64,000 nucleotides of DNA from Pogonophryne albipinna (GCA_028583405.1 CM053261.1:12580459-12644458); one strand, 5' to 3'; counted from the first letter of the stretch, positions 44,590-54,726 are shown. The notes: generated from the letters alone by a model not told the origin. A program made the numbers and translations.

Positions 44590-44661
44590 TTCCCATACCG
44601 GGAGTTGAACCCGGAACACCTGGGTGAGAACCAGGAATCCTAACCGATAGACAATATGGGA
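44590..44661 (-). tRNA. tRNA-Glu(CTC), A box altered
   Basis: G9U and G15U, variable-region changes; T4 present downstream. Confidence 0.65.
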
Positions 44662-44752
44662 CATGTAAATTGTTGTTTTTTCGCATATTTCGAGAAACTA
44701 TTCTATGTCGTATTTTGCATATTTTAGACAAACTAAACTAATAATTATCCTA

Positions 44753-44824
44753 TTCCATTACCGGTAGCTGAACCCGGGCCACCTGGGTGAGAACCAGGAA
44801 TCCTAACCGCTAGACCATATTGGA
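44753..44824 (-). tRNA. tRNA-Glu(CTC)
   Basis: Acceptor changes on both strands, TAGCT T-arm variant. Confidence 0.65.
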
Positions 44825-44921
44825 CATGTTAATTGTTGTTTTTTTGCATATTTTTGAGAAACTATACTATGTGGTATTTTGCATATTTTCGACAAAATAA
44901 ACTAAACCAATAAATATCCTA

Positions 44922-44993
44922 TTCCCATACCTGGAGTTGATCCCGGGCCACATGGGTGAGAACCAGGAATCCTGACGGCTAGACCATATGGGA
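44922..44993 (-). tRNA. tRNA-Glu(CTC)
   Basis: T-arm and D-arm changes (plus GACGGCT). Confidence 0.65.
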
Positions 44994-45085
44994 CATGTTA
45001 ATTGTTGTTTTTTCGCATCTTTGCGAGAAACTATACTATGTGGTATTTTGCATATTTTAGACAAACTAAACTAATAATTATCCTA

Positions 45086-45157
45086 TTCCAATACCGGTAG
45101 CTGAAACTGGGCCACCTGGGTGAGAACCAGGAATCCTAACCGCTAGACCATATGGGA
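45086..45157 (-). tRNA. tRNA-Glu(CTC)
   Basis: One acceptor mismatch, TAGCT T-arm variant. Confidence 0.68.
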
Positions 45158-45249
45158 CATGTTAATTGTTGTTTTTTCGCATCTTTGCGAGAAACTATAC
45201 TATGTGGTATTATGCATATTTTAGACAAACTAAACTAATAATTATCCTA

Positions 45250-45321
45250 TTCCAATACCGGTAGCTGAACTCGGGCCACCTGGGTGAGAACCAGGAATCC
45301 TAACCGCTAGACCATATGGGA
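45250..45321 (-). tRNA. tRNA-Glu(CTC)
   Basis: One acceptor mismatch, TAGCT T-arm variant; start of the 15-unit sub-repeat. Confidence 0.68.
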
Positions 45322-45418
45322 CATGTTAATTGTTGTTTTTTTGCATATTTTGAAGATACTATACTATGTGGTATTTTGCATATTTTAGACAAACTAAACT
45401 ATACTAATTATTATCCTA

Positions 45419-45490
45419 TTCCCATACAGGGAGTTGAACCCTTGCCAACTGGGTGAGAACCAGGAGTCCTAACCGCTAGACCATATGGGA
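45419..45490 (-). tRNA. tRNA-Glu(CTC)
   Basis: G65U, T-stem changes (plus CCCTTGCC), U25C. Confidence 0.68.
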
Positions 45491-45581
45491 CTTGTTAATT
45501 GTTTTTTTTTTGCATATTTTCAAGAAACTATACTATGTGGTATTTTGCATATTTTAGACAAACTAAACTATAATTATCCTA

Positions 45582-45653
45582 TTCCCATACCGGGAGTTGA
45601 ACCGAGGCCACCTGGGTGAGAACCAGGAATCCCAACCGCTTGACCATATGGGA
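45582..45653 (-). tRNA. tRNA-Glu(CTC)
   Basis: T-stem changes and two D-arm changes. Confidence 0.68.
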
Positions 45654-45744
45654 CATGTTAATTGTTGTTTTTTGCATATTTTCAAGATAATATACTATGT
45701 GGTATTTTGCATATTTTAGACAAACTAAACTAATAATTATCTTA

Positions 45745-45816
45745 TTCCCATACCGGGAGTTGAATCCGGGCCACCTGGGTGAGAACCAGGAATCCTAACC
45801 GCTAGACCATATGGGA
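45745..45816 (-). tRNA. tRNA-Glu(CTC)
   Basis: 72 nt; only G53A (last T-stem pair). Confidence 0.82.
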
Positions 45817-45908
45817 CATGTTAATTGTTGTTTTTTCGCATCTTTGTGAGAAACTATACTATGTGGTATTTTGCATATTTTAGACATACTAAACTAATAA
45901 TTACCCTA

Positions 45909-45980
45909 TTCCCATACCGGGAGTTGAACCCAGGCCACCTGGGTGAGAACCAGGAATCCTAACCGCTAGACCATATGGGA
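45909..45980 (-). tRNA. tRNA-Glu(CTC)
   Basis: 72 nt; only C50U (wobble). Confidence 0.87.
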
Positions 45981-46077
45981 CATGTTAATTGTTGTTTTTT
46001 TGCATATTTTGGAGAAACTATACTATATGGTATTTTGCATAATTTAGACAAACTAAACTATACTAATTATTATCCTA

Positions 46078-46149
46078 TTCCCATACAGAGAGTTGAACCC
46101 GTGCCAACTGGGTGAGAACCAGGAGTCCTAACCGCTAGACCACATGGGA
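46078..46149 (-). tRNA. tRNA-Glu(CTC)
   Basis: Several T-stem changes, U25C, one acceptor change. Confidence 0.65.
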
Positions 46150-46240
46150 CTTGTTAATTGTTGTTTTTTTGCATATTTTCAAGATACTATACTATGTGGT
46201 ATTTTGCATATTTTAGACAAACTAAACTATAATTATCCTA

Positions 46241-46311
46241 TTCCCATACCGGGAGTTGAACCCAGGCCACCTGGGTGAAACCAGGAATCCCAACCGCTAG
46301 ACCATATGGGA
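46241..46311 (-). tRNA. tRNA-Glu, anticodon loop shortened
   Basis: 71 nt; one base missing in the anticodon loop (plus GTGAAACC). Confidence 0.6.
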
Positions 46312-46407
46312 CATGTTAATTATTGTTTTTTGCATATTTTCAAGAAACTATACTATGTGGTATTTTGCATAATTTAGACCAACTAAACTATACTAATTAT
46401 TATCCTA

Positions 46408-46479
46408 TTCCCATACAGGGAGTTGAACCCGGGCCACCTGGGTGAGAACCAGGAATCCTAACCGCTAGACCATATGGGA
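46408..46479 (-). tRNA. tRNA-Glu(CTC)
   Basis: 72 nt; only G65U. Confidence 0.85.
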
Positions 46480-46571
46480 CATGTTATTTTTTTTTTTGTT
46501 GCAGATTTTCAAGATAATATACTATGTGGTATTTTGCATATTTTAGACAAACTAAACTAATAATTATCTTA

Positions 46572-46643
46572 TTCCCATACCGGGAGTTGAACCCGGGCCA
46601 CCTGGGTGAGAACCAGGAATCCTAACCGCTAGACCATATGGGA
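46572..46643 (-). tRNA. tRNA-Glu(CTC), consensus
   Basis: Matches the reference unit throughout. Confidence 0.93.
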
Positions 46644-46738
46644 CATGTTAATTGTTGTTTTTTTGCATATTTGCGAGAAACTATACTATGTGGTATTTTG
46701 CATATTTTCGACAAACTAAACTAACAATAAATATCCTA

Positions 46739-46810
46739 TTCCCATACCGGGAGTTGAACCCGGGCCACCTGGGTGAGAACCAGGAATCCTAACCGCTAGA
46801 CCATATGGGA
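46739..46810 (-). tRNA. tRNA-Glu(CTC), consensus
   Basis: Matches the reference unit throughout. Confidence 0.93.
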
Positions 46811-46900
46811 CATGTTAATTGTTGTTTTTTGCATATTTCGAGAAACTATACTATGTGGTATTTTGCATATTTTAGACAAACTAAACTAATAATTATCCTA

Positions 46901-46972
46901 TTCCCATACCGGGAGTTGAACCCGGGCCACCTGGGTGAGAACCAGGAATCCTAACCGCTAGACCATATGGGA
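46901..46972 (-). tRNA. tRNA-Glu(CTC), consensus
   Basis: Matches the reference unit throughout. Confidence 0.93.
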
Positions 46973-47064
46973 CATGTTAATTGTTGTTTTTTTGCATATT
47001 TTATAGATACTATACTATGTGGTATTTTGCATATTTTAGACAAACTAAACTAATAATTATCTTA

Positions 47065-47136
47065 TTCCCATACCGGGAGTTGAACCCGGGCCACCTGGGT
47101 GAGAACCAGGAATCCTAACCGCTAGACCATATGGGA
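47065..47136 (-). tRNA. tRNA-Glu(CTC), consensus
   Basis: Matches the reference unit throughout. Confidence 0.93.
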
Positions 47137-47232
47137 CATGTTAATTGTTGTTTTTTTGCATATTTTCGAGAAACTATACTATGTGGTATTTTGCATAATT
47201 TAGACAAACTAAACTATACTAATTATATCCTA

Positions 47233-47303
47233 TTCCCATACCGGGAGTTGAACCCAGGCCACCTGGGTGAAAAACAGGAATCCTAACCGCTAGACCATAT
47301 GGA
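47233..47303 (-). tRNA. tRNA-Glu(TTC)-like
   Basis: C34U with G31U, C50U; one acceptor base missing (71 nt). Confidence 0.65.
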
Positions 47304-47395
47304 CATGTTAATTGTTGTTTTTTTGCATATTTTCAAGATACTATACTATGTGATATTTTGCATATTTTAGACATACTAAACTAATAATTATCCTA

Positions 47396-47466
47396 TTCCC
47401 ATACAGGAGTTGAACCCGGGCCACCTGGGTGAGAACCAGGAATCCTAACCGCTAGACCATATGGGA
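47396..47466 (-). tRNA. tRNA-Glu(CTC)
   Basis: 71 nt; T stem shortened by a base. Confidence 0.7.
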
Positions 47467-47558
47467 CATGTTAATTGTTGTTTTTTGCATATTTTCAAGA
47501 TAACTATACTATGTGGTATTTTGCATATTTTAGACAAACTAAACTAATAATTATCCTA

Positions 47559-47630
47559 TTCCCATACCGGGAGTTGAACCCGGGCCACCTGGGTGAGAAC
47601 CAGGAATCCTAACCGATAGACCATATGGGA
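47559..47630 (-). tRNA. tRNA-Glu(CTC)
   Basis: 72 nt; only G15U. Confidence 0.8.
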
Positions 47631-47726
47631 CATGTTAATTGTTGTTTTTTCGCATATTTTCGAGATACTATACTATGTGGTATTAAGCATATTTTAGACC
47701 AACTAAACTATACAATAATTATCCTA

Positions 47727-47797
47727 TTCCAATACCGGGAGTTGAACCAGGCCACCTGGGTGAGAACCAGGAATCCTAACCGCTAGACCATATGGGA
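47727..47797 (-). tRNA. tRNA-Glu(CTC)
   Basis: 71 nt; acceptor mismatch and T-stem deletion. Confidence 0.65.
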
Positions 47798-47894
47798 CAT
47801 GTTAATTGTTGTTTTTTTGCATATTTTGAAGATACTATACTATGTGGTATTTTGCATATTTTAGACAAACTAAACTATACTAATTATTATCCTA

Positions 47895-47966
47895 TTCCCA
47901 TACAGGGAGTTGAACCCTTGCCAACTGGGTGAGAACCAGGAGTCCTAACCGCTAGACCATATGGGA
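47895..47966 (-). tRNA. tRNA-Glu(CTC)
   Basis: Same variant set as 45419-45490. Confidence 0.68.
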
Positions 47967-48057
47967 CTTGTTAATTGTTTTTTTTTTGCATATTTTCAAG
48001 AAACTATACTATGTGGTATTTTGCATATTTTAGACAAACTAAACTATAATTATCCTA

Positions 48058-48129
48058 TTCCCATACCGGGAGTTGAACCGAGGCCACCTGGGTGAGAACC
48101 AGGAATCCCAACCGCTTGACCATATGGGA
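48058..48129 (-). tRNA. tRNA-Glu(CTC)
   Basis: Same variant set as 45582-45653. Confidence 0.68.
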
Positions 48130-48220
48130 CATGTTAATTGTTGTTTTTTGCATATTTTCAAGATAATATACTATGTGGTATTTTGCATATTTTAGACAAA
48201 CTAAACTAATAATTATCTTA

Positions 48221-48292
48221 TTCCCATACCGGGAGTTGAATCCGGGCCACCTGGGTGAGAACCAGGAATCCTAACCGCTAGACCATATGGGA
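48221..48292 (-). tRNA. tRNA-Glu(CTC)
   Basis: Only G53A, as in 45745-45816. Confidence 0.82.
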
Positions 48293-48384
48293 CATGTTAA
48301 TTGTTGTTTTTTCGCATCTTTGTGAGAAACTATACTATGTGGTATTTTGCATATTTTAGACATACTAAACTAATAATTACCCTA

Positions 48385-48456
48385 TTCCCATACCGGGAGT
48401 TGAACCCAGGCCACCTGGGTGAGAACCAGGAATCCTAACCGCTAGACCATATGGGA
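48385..48456 (-). tRNA. tRNA-Glu(CTC)
   Basis: Only C50U, as in 45909-45980. Confidence 0.87.
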
Positions 48457-48553
48457 CATGTTAATTGTTGTTTTTTTGCATATTTTGGAGAAACTATACT
48501 ATATGGTATTTTGCATAATTTAGACAAACTAAACTATACTAATTATTATCCTA

Positions 48554-48625
48554 TTCCCATACAGAGAGTTGAACCCGTGCCAACTGGGTGAGAACCAGGA
48601 GTCCTAACCGCTAGACCACATGGGA
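48554..48625 (-). tRNA. tRNA-Glu(CTC)
   Basis: Same variant set as 46078-46149. Confidence 0.65.
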
Positions 48626-48716
48626 CTTGTTAATTGTTGTTTTTTTGCATATTTTCAAGATACTATACTATGTGGTATTTTGCATATTTTAGACAAACTA
48701 AACTATAATTATCCTA

Positions 48717-48788
48717 TTCCCATACCGGGAGTTGAACCCAGGCCACCTGGGTGAAAACCAGGAATCCCAACCGCTAGACCATATGGGA
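48717..48788 (-). tRNA. tRNA-Glu(TTC), anticodon variant
   Basis: C34U gives TTC with intact anticodon stem; C50U and one D-arm change. Counterpart of 38649 and of the shortened 46241 copy. Confidence 0.8.
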
Positions 48789-48884
48789 CATGTTAATTAT
48801 TGTTTTTTGCATATTTTCAAGAAACTATACTATGTGGTATTTTGCATAATTTAGACCAACTAAACTATACTAATTATTATCCTA

Positions 48885-48956
48885 TTCCCATACAGGGAGT
48901 TGAACCCGGGCCACCTGGGTGAGAACCAGGAATCCTAACCGCTAGACCATATGGGA
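48885..48956 (-). tRNA. tRNA-Glu(CTC)
   Basis: 72 nt; only G65U. Confidence 0.85.
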
Positions 48957-49048
48957 CATGTTATTTTTTTTTTTGTTGCAGATTTTCAAGATAATATACT
49001 ATGTGGTATTTTGCATATTTTAGACAAACTAAACTAATAATTATCTTA

Positions 49049-49120
49049 TTCCCATACCGGGAGTTGAACCCGGGCCACCTGGGTGAGAACCAGGAATCCT
49101 AACCGCTAGACCATATGGGA
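49049..49120 (-). tRNA. tRNA-Glu(CTC), consensus
   Basis: Matches the reference unit throughout. Confidence 0.93.
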
Positions 49121-49217
49121 CATGTTAAGTGTTGTTTTTTTGCATATTTGCGAGAAACTATACTATGTGGTATTTTGCATATTTTCGACAAACTAAACTA
49201 AAACAATAAATATCCTA

Positions 49218-49289
49218 TTCCCATACCGGGAGTTGAACCCGGAACACCTGGGTGAGAACCAGGAATCCTAACCGATAGACAATATGGGA
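49218..49289 (-). tRNA. tRNA-Glu(CTC), A box altered
   Basis: G9U, G15U and variable-region changes; T4 downstream. Confidence 0.65.
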
Positions 49290-49380
49290 CATGTAAATTG
49301 TTGTTTTTTCGCATATTTCGAGAAACTATTCTATGTGGTATTTTGCATATTTTAGACAAACTAAACTAATAATTATCCTA

Positions 49381-49452
49381 TTCCATTACCGGTAGCTGAA
49401 CCCGGGCCACCTGGGTGAGAACCAGGAATCCTAACCGCTAGACCATATGGGA
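49381..49452 (-). tRNA. tRNA-Glu(CTC)
   Basis: Acceptor changes, TAGCT T-arm variant. Confidence 0.68.
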
Positions 49453-49544
49453 CATGTTAATTGTTGTTTTTTTGCATATTTTATAGATACTATACTATGT
49501 GGTATTTTGCATATTTTAGACAAACTAAACTAATAATTATCTTA

Positions 49545-49616
49545 TTCCCATACCGGGAGTTGAACCTGGGCCACCTGGGTGAGAACCAGGAATCCTAACC
49601 GCTAGACCATATGGGA
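49545..49616 (-). tRNA. tRNA-Glu(CTC)
   Basis: 72 nt; only G51A. Confidence 0.82.
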
Positions 49617-49713
49617 CATGTTAATTGTTGTTTTTTTGCATATTTTCGAGAAACTATACTATGTGGTATTTTGCATAATTTAGACAAACTAAAATATACT
49701 AATTATTATCCTA

Positions 49714-49785
49714 TTCCCATACAGGGAGTTGAACCCAGGCCACCTGGTTGAAAAACAGGAATCCTAACCGCTAGACCATTTGGAA
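49714..49785 (-). tRNA. tRNA-Glu(TTC)-like
   Basis: C34U with G31U; G65U, C50U, acceptor changes; T4 downstream. Confidence 0.65.
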
Positions 49786-49877
49786 CATGTTAATTGTTGT
49801 TTTTTTGCATATTTTCAAGATACTATACTATGTGATATTTTGCATATTTTAGACAAACTAAACTAATAATTATCCTA

Positions 49878-49949
49878 TTCCCATACCCGGATTTGAACCC
49901 GGGCCACCTGGGTGAGAACCAGGAATCCTAAACGCTAGGCCATATGGGA
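49878..49949 (-). tRNA. tRNA-Glu(CTC)
   Basis: T-arm changes (plus CCCGGATTTG), U11C, one D-loop change. Confidence 0.68.
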
Positions 49950-50041
49950 CATGTTAATCGTTGTTTTTTTGCATATTTTCAAGATAATATACTATGTGGT
50001 ATTTTGCATATTTTAGACAAACTAAACTAATAATTATCTTA

Positions 50042-50113
50042 TTCCCATACCGGGAGTTGAACCCGGGCCACCTGGGTGAGAACCAGGAATCCTAACCGAT
50101 AGACCATATGGGA
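50042..50113 (-). tRNA. tRNA-Glu(CTC)
   Basis: 72 nt; only G15U. Confidence 0.8.
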
Positions 50114-50209
50114 CATGTAAATTGTTGTTTTTTCGCATATTTCGAGATACTATACTATGTGGTATTAAGCATATTTTAGACCAACTAAACTATACCAATA
50201 AATATCCTA

Positions 50210-50281
50210 TTCCAATTCCAGGAGTTGAACACAGGCCACATGGGTGAGATACAGGAATCCTAACCGCTAGACCATATGGGA
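50210..50281 (-). tRNA. tRNA-Glu(CTC)
   Basis: Altered acceptor 3' strand, T-stem and anticodon-stem changes. Its copy at 40150 has lost the acceptor. Confidence 0.62.
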
Positions 50282-50373
50282 CATGTTAATTGTTTTGTTT
50301 TTTCATATTTTCAAGATAATATACTATGTGGTATTTTGCATATTTTAGACAAACTAAACTAATAATTATCCTA

Positions 50374-50445
50374 TTCCCATACCGGGAGTTGAACCCGGGC
50401 CACCTGGGTGAGAACCAGGAATCCTAACCGCTAGACCATATGGGA
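50374..50445 (-). tRNA. tRNA-Glu(CTC), consensus
   Basis: Matches the reference unit throughout. Confidence 0.93.
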
Positions 50446-50542
50446 CATGTTAATTGTTGTTTTTTTGCATATTTTCGAGAAACTATACTATGTGGTATTT
50501 TGCATAATTTAGACAAACTAAACTATACTAATTATTATCCTT

Positions 50543-50614
50543 TTCCCATACAGGGAGTTGAACCCGGGCCACCTGGGTGAAAAACAGGAATCCTAACCGC
50601 TAGACCATTTGGAA
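50543..50614 (-). tRNA. tRNA-Glu(TTC)-like
   Basis: C34U with G31U; G65U; acceptor changes. Confidence 0.65.
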
Positions 50615-50706
50615 CATGTTAATTGTTGTTTTTTTGCATATTTTCAAGATACTATACTATGTGATATTTTGCATATTTTAGACAAACTAAACTAATAATT
50701 ATCCTA

Positions 50707-50766
50707 TTCCCATACCGGGATCTGAACCCGGGCCACCAGGAATCCTAACCGCTAGACCATATGGGA
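50707..50766 (-). pseudogene. tRNA-Glu lacking anticodon
   Basis: Same 12-nt anticodon-loop deletion as 40639-40698. Confidence 0.85.
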
Positions 50767-50863
50767 CATGTTAATTGTTGTTTTTTTGCATATTTTCGAG
50801 AAACTATACTATATGGTATTTTGCATATTTTAGACAAACTAAACTAAACCAATAAATATCCTA

Positions 50864-50935
50864 TTCCCATACCGGGAGTAGAACCCGGGCCATATGGGTG
50901 AGAACCAGGAATCCTAACCGCTAGACCATATGGGA
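50864..50935 (-). tRNA. tRNA-Glu(CTC)
   Basis: Same variant set as 40796-40867. Confidence 0.7.
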
Positions 50936-51026
50936 CATGATAACAATTTTTTTTTAAATATTTTCGAGATACTATACTAAATGGTATTTTGCATATTTTC
51001 GACAAACTAAACCAAAAAATATCCTA

Positions 51027-51089
51027 TTCCCATACCGGGAGTTGAACCCGGGCCACCTGGGTGAGAACCAGGAATCCTAACCGCTAGAC
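51027..51089 (-). pseudogene. tRNA-Glu interrupted by hAT copy 2
   Basis: 3' part up to the TSD; 5' part resumes at 52714-52722. T6 run downstream, as at 40960. Confidence 0.9.
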
Positions 51090-51511
51090 CAGGGGTCTCC
51101 AACCTTGCTCCACCTGAGAGCTACTTTGAAACAATGAAAGTGGCCAAGAGCTACTTGCATCACATCACTTACATTTATTCACATAGCCCTCATCAGTTGA
51201 ATTAAGCTACTTTTGTACACGTGTGAAATTTCAATACCTAAAGCTTATCAAAGATCTTGACTTCACATCAAGGTCCAAGAAAACGAAAATGTCTCACTTC
51301 TTATTATGGCCCACATAGTAAATACATCACCTTAATCACCACCTTACAAGCATCTTATGGCACGTGTAAAATAAGTGCATTCACTCTTTTTTACAGTTAG
51401 TGAGATGAATGACGCTGCATGGAGTCACCATAGAGGTGTATGCTGGAGTGTACCCACTTAGGTTCACTCTAATAGTCATTTAAATGTTCATCAGTCGGTC
51501 TTGTTCTGTAT

Positions 51512-51717
51512 TTAGATTTCATTCATGCCAGAAAAAGCTGCTTCACAAAGGTATGTAGAGCCAAATAAAGCAGACATGTTCAGTGCTGCTTGGTGAATGT
51601 TCTTATAGTTTTCTGGGTCTACAAGGCTCCAGAAATGTTGTGAGTTTTGCTGAGACTTCAGCTGAACATGATTTTGGAGATTTATAACCTCCATCTCCAT
51701 CTGGATTGACACTGAAC
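51512..51717 (-). pseudogene. hAT dimerisation-domain relic, copy 2
   Basis: Identical translation to copy 1, including the same break after MNEI. Confidence 0.75.
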
Positions 51718-51725
51718 AGTTCAGT

Positions 51726-51786
51726 CTTCTTCTTCTTCTTCTTCTTCTTCTTCTTCTTCTTCTTCTTCTTCTTCTTCTTCTTCTTC
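51726..51786. repeat. (CTT)n microsatellite, copy 2
   Basis: Same length as copy 1. Confidence 0.95.
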
Positions 51787-52819
51787 GTGTTGACATTAAA
51801 TTATAAACCATAATAAATCAATTGTATAGGTCTAGCCTCCCTATATCTGTGTGTGACATTTTTCCATTCTCAAAAACAAAAAACTAATACTGCTGCAGTC
51901 TAGCTGCAGCTTCTAGCAACGGTCTTCTGTTAAAGAAAGGACACTGAAGGTCCTGAATGTGGCATCACTAACATGACTTATGTCTGAACACAGCAGACAA
52001 CAGGAGTATTTACAACAGCATATCAAAGCAAAAATAGTGCATGTGGGTGCACACTTATTCTCTGTCTTACTGTTCCATTAATCCCATGAATGTATAAGAC
52101 TAAGTTAGCTTCATCATCTCAATCAGTGATTAAGTGAATAATAACGTTTCTATCGGGTCACTATCAGCCTGTCACTCATTATTTTCAGGAGGGGGCGGGG
52201 TTTGGAGGAACGGAGGAGACGGTGATCGCGGAAGCTTTCTTCCTGCCTTCACAAACTTTACACAATTATTTATCAACTGAAAATAGCAAGAGGACATTCA
52301 TACTCTGCAATCCAAGACTTGATTAAATCCACCAAAAACCTGACATGACGATAACGAGTGTTTTTCAAAAACACAAATCCCTCCCTGTGTGTCTCTGAGC
52401 CGCAGCGACACGGCCTGATTCAGAGCGGGTCATTCTGCTGTTGGTTCTGGACTGGTGTTGCTGGAGAAAGCAGACTGCTCCGTGTGTGGTGTCGCTGTGC
52501 CGCTGTCACGTCTGTTCCTTGATCTCTGCGTCACCGACCGATTTGATATTCGTGTGACAGAAAAAAATCTAAAATCAAAAAACTTTATTGTCCAAAATCA
52601 AGAAGCAACCTTACTACGCGCTATGATCGATAATCGAGCGGCGAGCTGCTGAAAAGCTGCCCGCGAGCTACCGGTAGCTCACGATCGACGTGTTGGAGAC
52701 CCCTGCGCTAGACCATATGGGACATGTTAATTGTTGTTTTTTTGCATATTTTCTAGAAACTATACTATGTGGTATTTTGCATAATTTAGACAAACTAAAC
52801 TATACTAATTATTATCCTA

Positions 52820-52892
52820 TTCCCAATACCGGGAGTTGAACCCAGGCCACCTGGGTGAGAACCAGGAATCCTAACCGCTAGACCATATGGGA
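52820..52892 (-). tRNA. tRNA-Glu(CTC)
   Basis: 73 nt; same as 42753-42825. Confidence 0.7.
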
Positions 52893-52989
52893 CATGTTAC
52901 TTGTTGTTTTTTTGCCTATTTTCAAGATACTATACTATGTGGTATTTTGCATAATTTAGACAAACTAAATTATACTAATTATTATCTTA

Positions 52990-53061
52990 TTCCCATAAAG
53001 GGAGTTGAACCAGGGCCACCTTGGTGAGAACCAGGAGTCCTAACCGCTAGACCATATGGGA
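52990..53061 (-). tRNA. tRNA-Glu(CTC)
   Basis: Same variant set as 42923-42994. Confidence 0.65.
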
Positions 53062-53158
53062 CTTGTTAATTGTTGTTTTATTGCATATTTTCAAGATACT
53101 ATACAATGTGGTATTTTGCATAATTTAGACCAACTAAACTATACCAACAAATATCCTA

Positions 53159-53229
53159 TTCCAATTCCGGGAGTTGAACACGGGCCACATGGGTGAGAAC
53201 CAGGAATCCTAACCGTAGACCATATGGGA
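53159..53229 (-). tRNA. tRNA-Glu(CTC), degenerate
   Basis: 71 nt; same as 43092-43162. Confidence 0.6.
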
Positions 53230-53326
53230 CATGTAAATTGCTGTTTTTTTGCATATTTTCGAGAAACTATACTATGTGGTATTTTGCATAATTTAGACAA
53301 ACTAAACTATACTAATTATTATCCTA

Positions 53327-53398
53327 TTCCCATACAGGGAGTTGAACCCAGGCCACCTGGGTGAGAACCAGGAATCCTAAACGCAAGACCATATGGGA
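53327..53398 (-). tRNA. tRNA-Glu(CTC)
   Basis: Same variant set as 43260-43331. Confidence 0.65.
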
Positions 53399-53495
53399 CT
53401 TGTTAATTGTTGTTTTTTTGCATATTTTCAAGATAATATACTATGTGGTATTTTGCATATTTTAGACAAACTAAACTATACTAATAATTATCCTA

Positions 53496-53567
53496 TTCCC
53501 ATACCGGGAGTTGAAACCGGAACACCTGGGTGAGAACCAGGAATCCTAACCGATAGACCATATGGGA
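53496..53567 (-). tRNA. tRNA-Glu(CTC)
   Basis: Same variant set as 43429-43500. Confidence 0.65.
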
Positions 53568-53663
53568 CATGTAAATTGTTGTTTTTTCGCATATTTCGAG
53601 ATACTATACTATGTGGTATTAAGCATATTTTAGACCAACTAAACTATACCAATAAATATCCTA

Positions 53664-53735
53664 TTCCAATTCCAGGAGTTGAACACGGGCCACATGGGTG
53701 AGAACCAGGAATCCTAACCGCTAGACCATATGGGA
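53664..53735 (-). tRNA. tRNA-Glu(CTC)
   Basis: Same variant set as 43597-43668. Confidence 0.65.
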
Positions 53736-53826
53736 CATGTTAAACATTTTTTTTTTCATATTTTCAAGATAATATACTATGTGGTATTTTGCGTATTTTA
53801 GACAAACTAAACTAATAATTATCCTA

Positions 53827-53898
53827 TTCCCATACCGGGAGTTGAACCTGGGCCACATGGGTGAGAACCAGGAATCCTAACCGCTAGACCATATGGGA
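53827..53898 (-). tRNA. tRNA-Glu(CTC)
   Basis: Same variant set as 43760-43831. Confidence 0.78.
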
Positions 53899-53995
53899 CA
53901 TGTTAATTGTTGTTTTTTTTCATATTTTCGAGAAACTATACTATGTGGTATTTTGCATAATTTAGACAAACTAAACTATACTAATTATTATCCTA

Positions 53996-54067
53996 TTCCC
54001 ATACAGGGAGTTGAACCCGGGCCACCTGGTTGAAAAACAGGAATCCTAACCGCTAGACCATTTGGAA
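53996..54067 (-). tRNA. tRNA-Glu(TTC)-like
   Basis: Same variant set as 43929-44000. Confidence 0.65.
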
Positions 54068-54159
54068 CATGTTAATTGTTGTTTTTTTGCATATTTTCAA
54101 GATACTATACTATGTGATATTTTGCATATTTTAGACAAACTAAACTAATAATTATCCTA

Positions 54160-54231
54160 TTCCCATACTGGGATTTGAACCCGGGCCACCTGGGTGAGAA
54201 ACAGGAGTCCTAACCGCTAGACCATATGGGA
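54160..54231 (-). tRNA. tRNA-Glu(CTC)
   Basis: Same variant set as 44093-44164. Confidence 0.68.
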
Positions 54232-54323
54232 CATGTTAATTGTTGTTTTTTTGCATATTTGTGAGATTATATACTATGTGGTATTTTGCATATTTTAGAC
54301 AAACTAAACTAATAATTATCTTA

Positions 54324-54395
54324 TTCCCATACCGGGAGTTGAACCAGGGCCACTTGGGTGAGAACCAGGAATCCTAACCGCTAGGCCATATGGGA
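54324..54395 (-). tRNA. tRNA-Glu(CTC)
   Basis: Same variant set as 44257-44328. Confidence 0.72.
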
Positions 54396-54487
54396 CATGT
54401 TAATTGTTGTTTTTTTGCATATTTTCGAGATAATATACTATGTGGTATTTTGCATATTTTAGACAAACTAAACTAATAATTATCTTA

Positions 54488-54559
54488 TTCCCATACCGGG
54501 AGTTGAACACGGGCCACCTGGGTGAGAACCAGGAATCCTAACCGCTAGACCATATGGGA
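54488..54559 (-). tRNA. tRNA-Glu(CTC)
   Basis: Only G52U, as in 44421-44492. Confidence 0.82.
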
Positions 54560-54654
54560 CATCTTAATTGTTGTTTTTTTGCATATTTGCGAGAAACTAT
54601 ACTATGTGGTATTTGCATATTTTCGACAAACTAAACTAAACAATAAATATCCTA

Positions 54655-54726
54655 TTCCCATACCGGGAGTTGAACCCGGAACACCTGGGTGAGAACCAGG
54701 AATCCTAACCGATAGACAATATGGGA
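54655..54726 (-). tRNA. tRNA-Glu(CTC), A box altered
   Basis: G9U and G15U, as in 44590; here the downstream T4 is reduced to T3. Confidence 0.65.

Larger units (their letters stand above)
45250..47726. repeat. 15-unit sub-repeat, first copy
   Basis: 2,477 bp whose units recur in order from 47727 (for example 45419 with 47895, 46078 with 48554, 46408 with 48885), indicating an internal duplication inside copy A. Confidence 0.8.
47727..50203. repeat. 15-unit sub-repeat, second copy
   Basis: Direct repeat of 45250-47726; best match over the first nine units, with drift afterwards. Confidence 0.7.
41023..51089. repeat. higher-order repeat, copy A (51 tRNA units + hAT)
   Basis: 10,067 bp from hAT start to next hAT start. 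It contains the hAT, 50 uninterrupted tRNA units and one unit cut by the next hAT. Unit-specific variants recur in order in the next copy. Confidence 0.9.
51090..52705 (-). mobile_element. hAT element inside a tRNA gene, copy 2
   Basis: Same 1,616-bp element and same TSD (51082-51089, 52706-52713) as copy 1, so it is a duplication of the same insertion rather than a new event. Confidence 0.92.
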
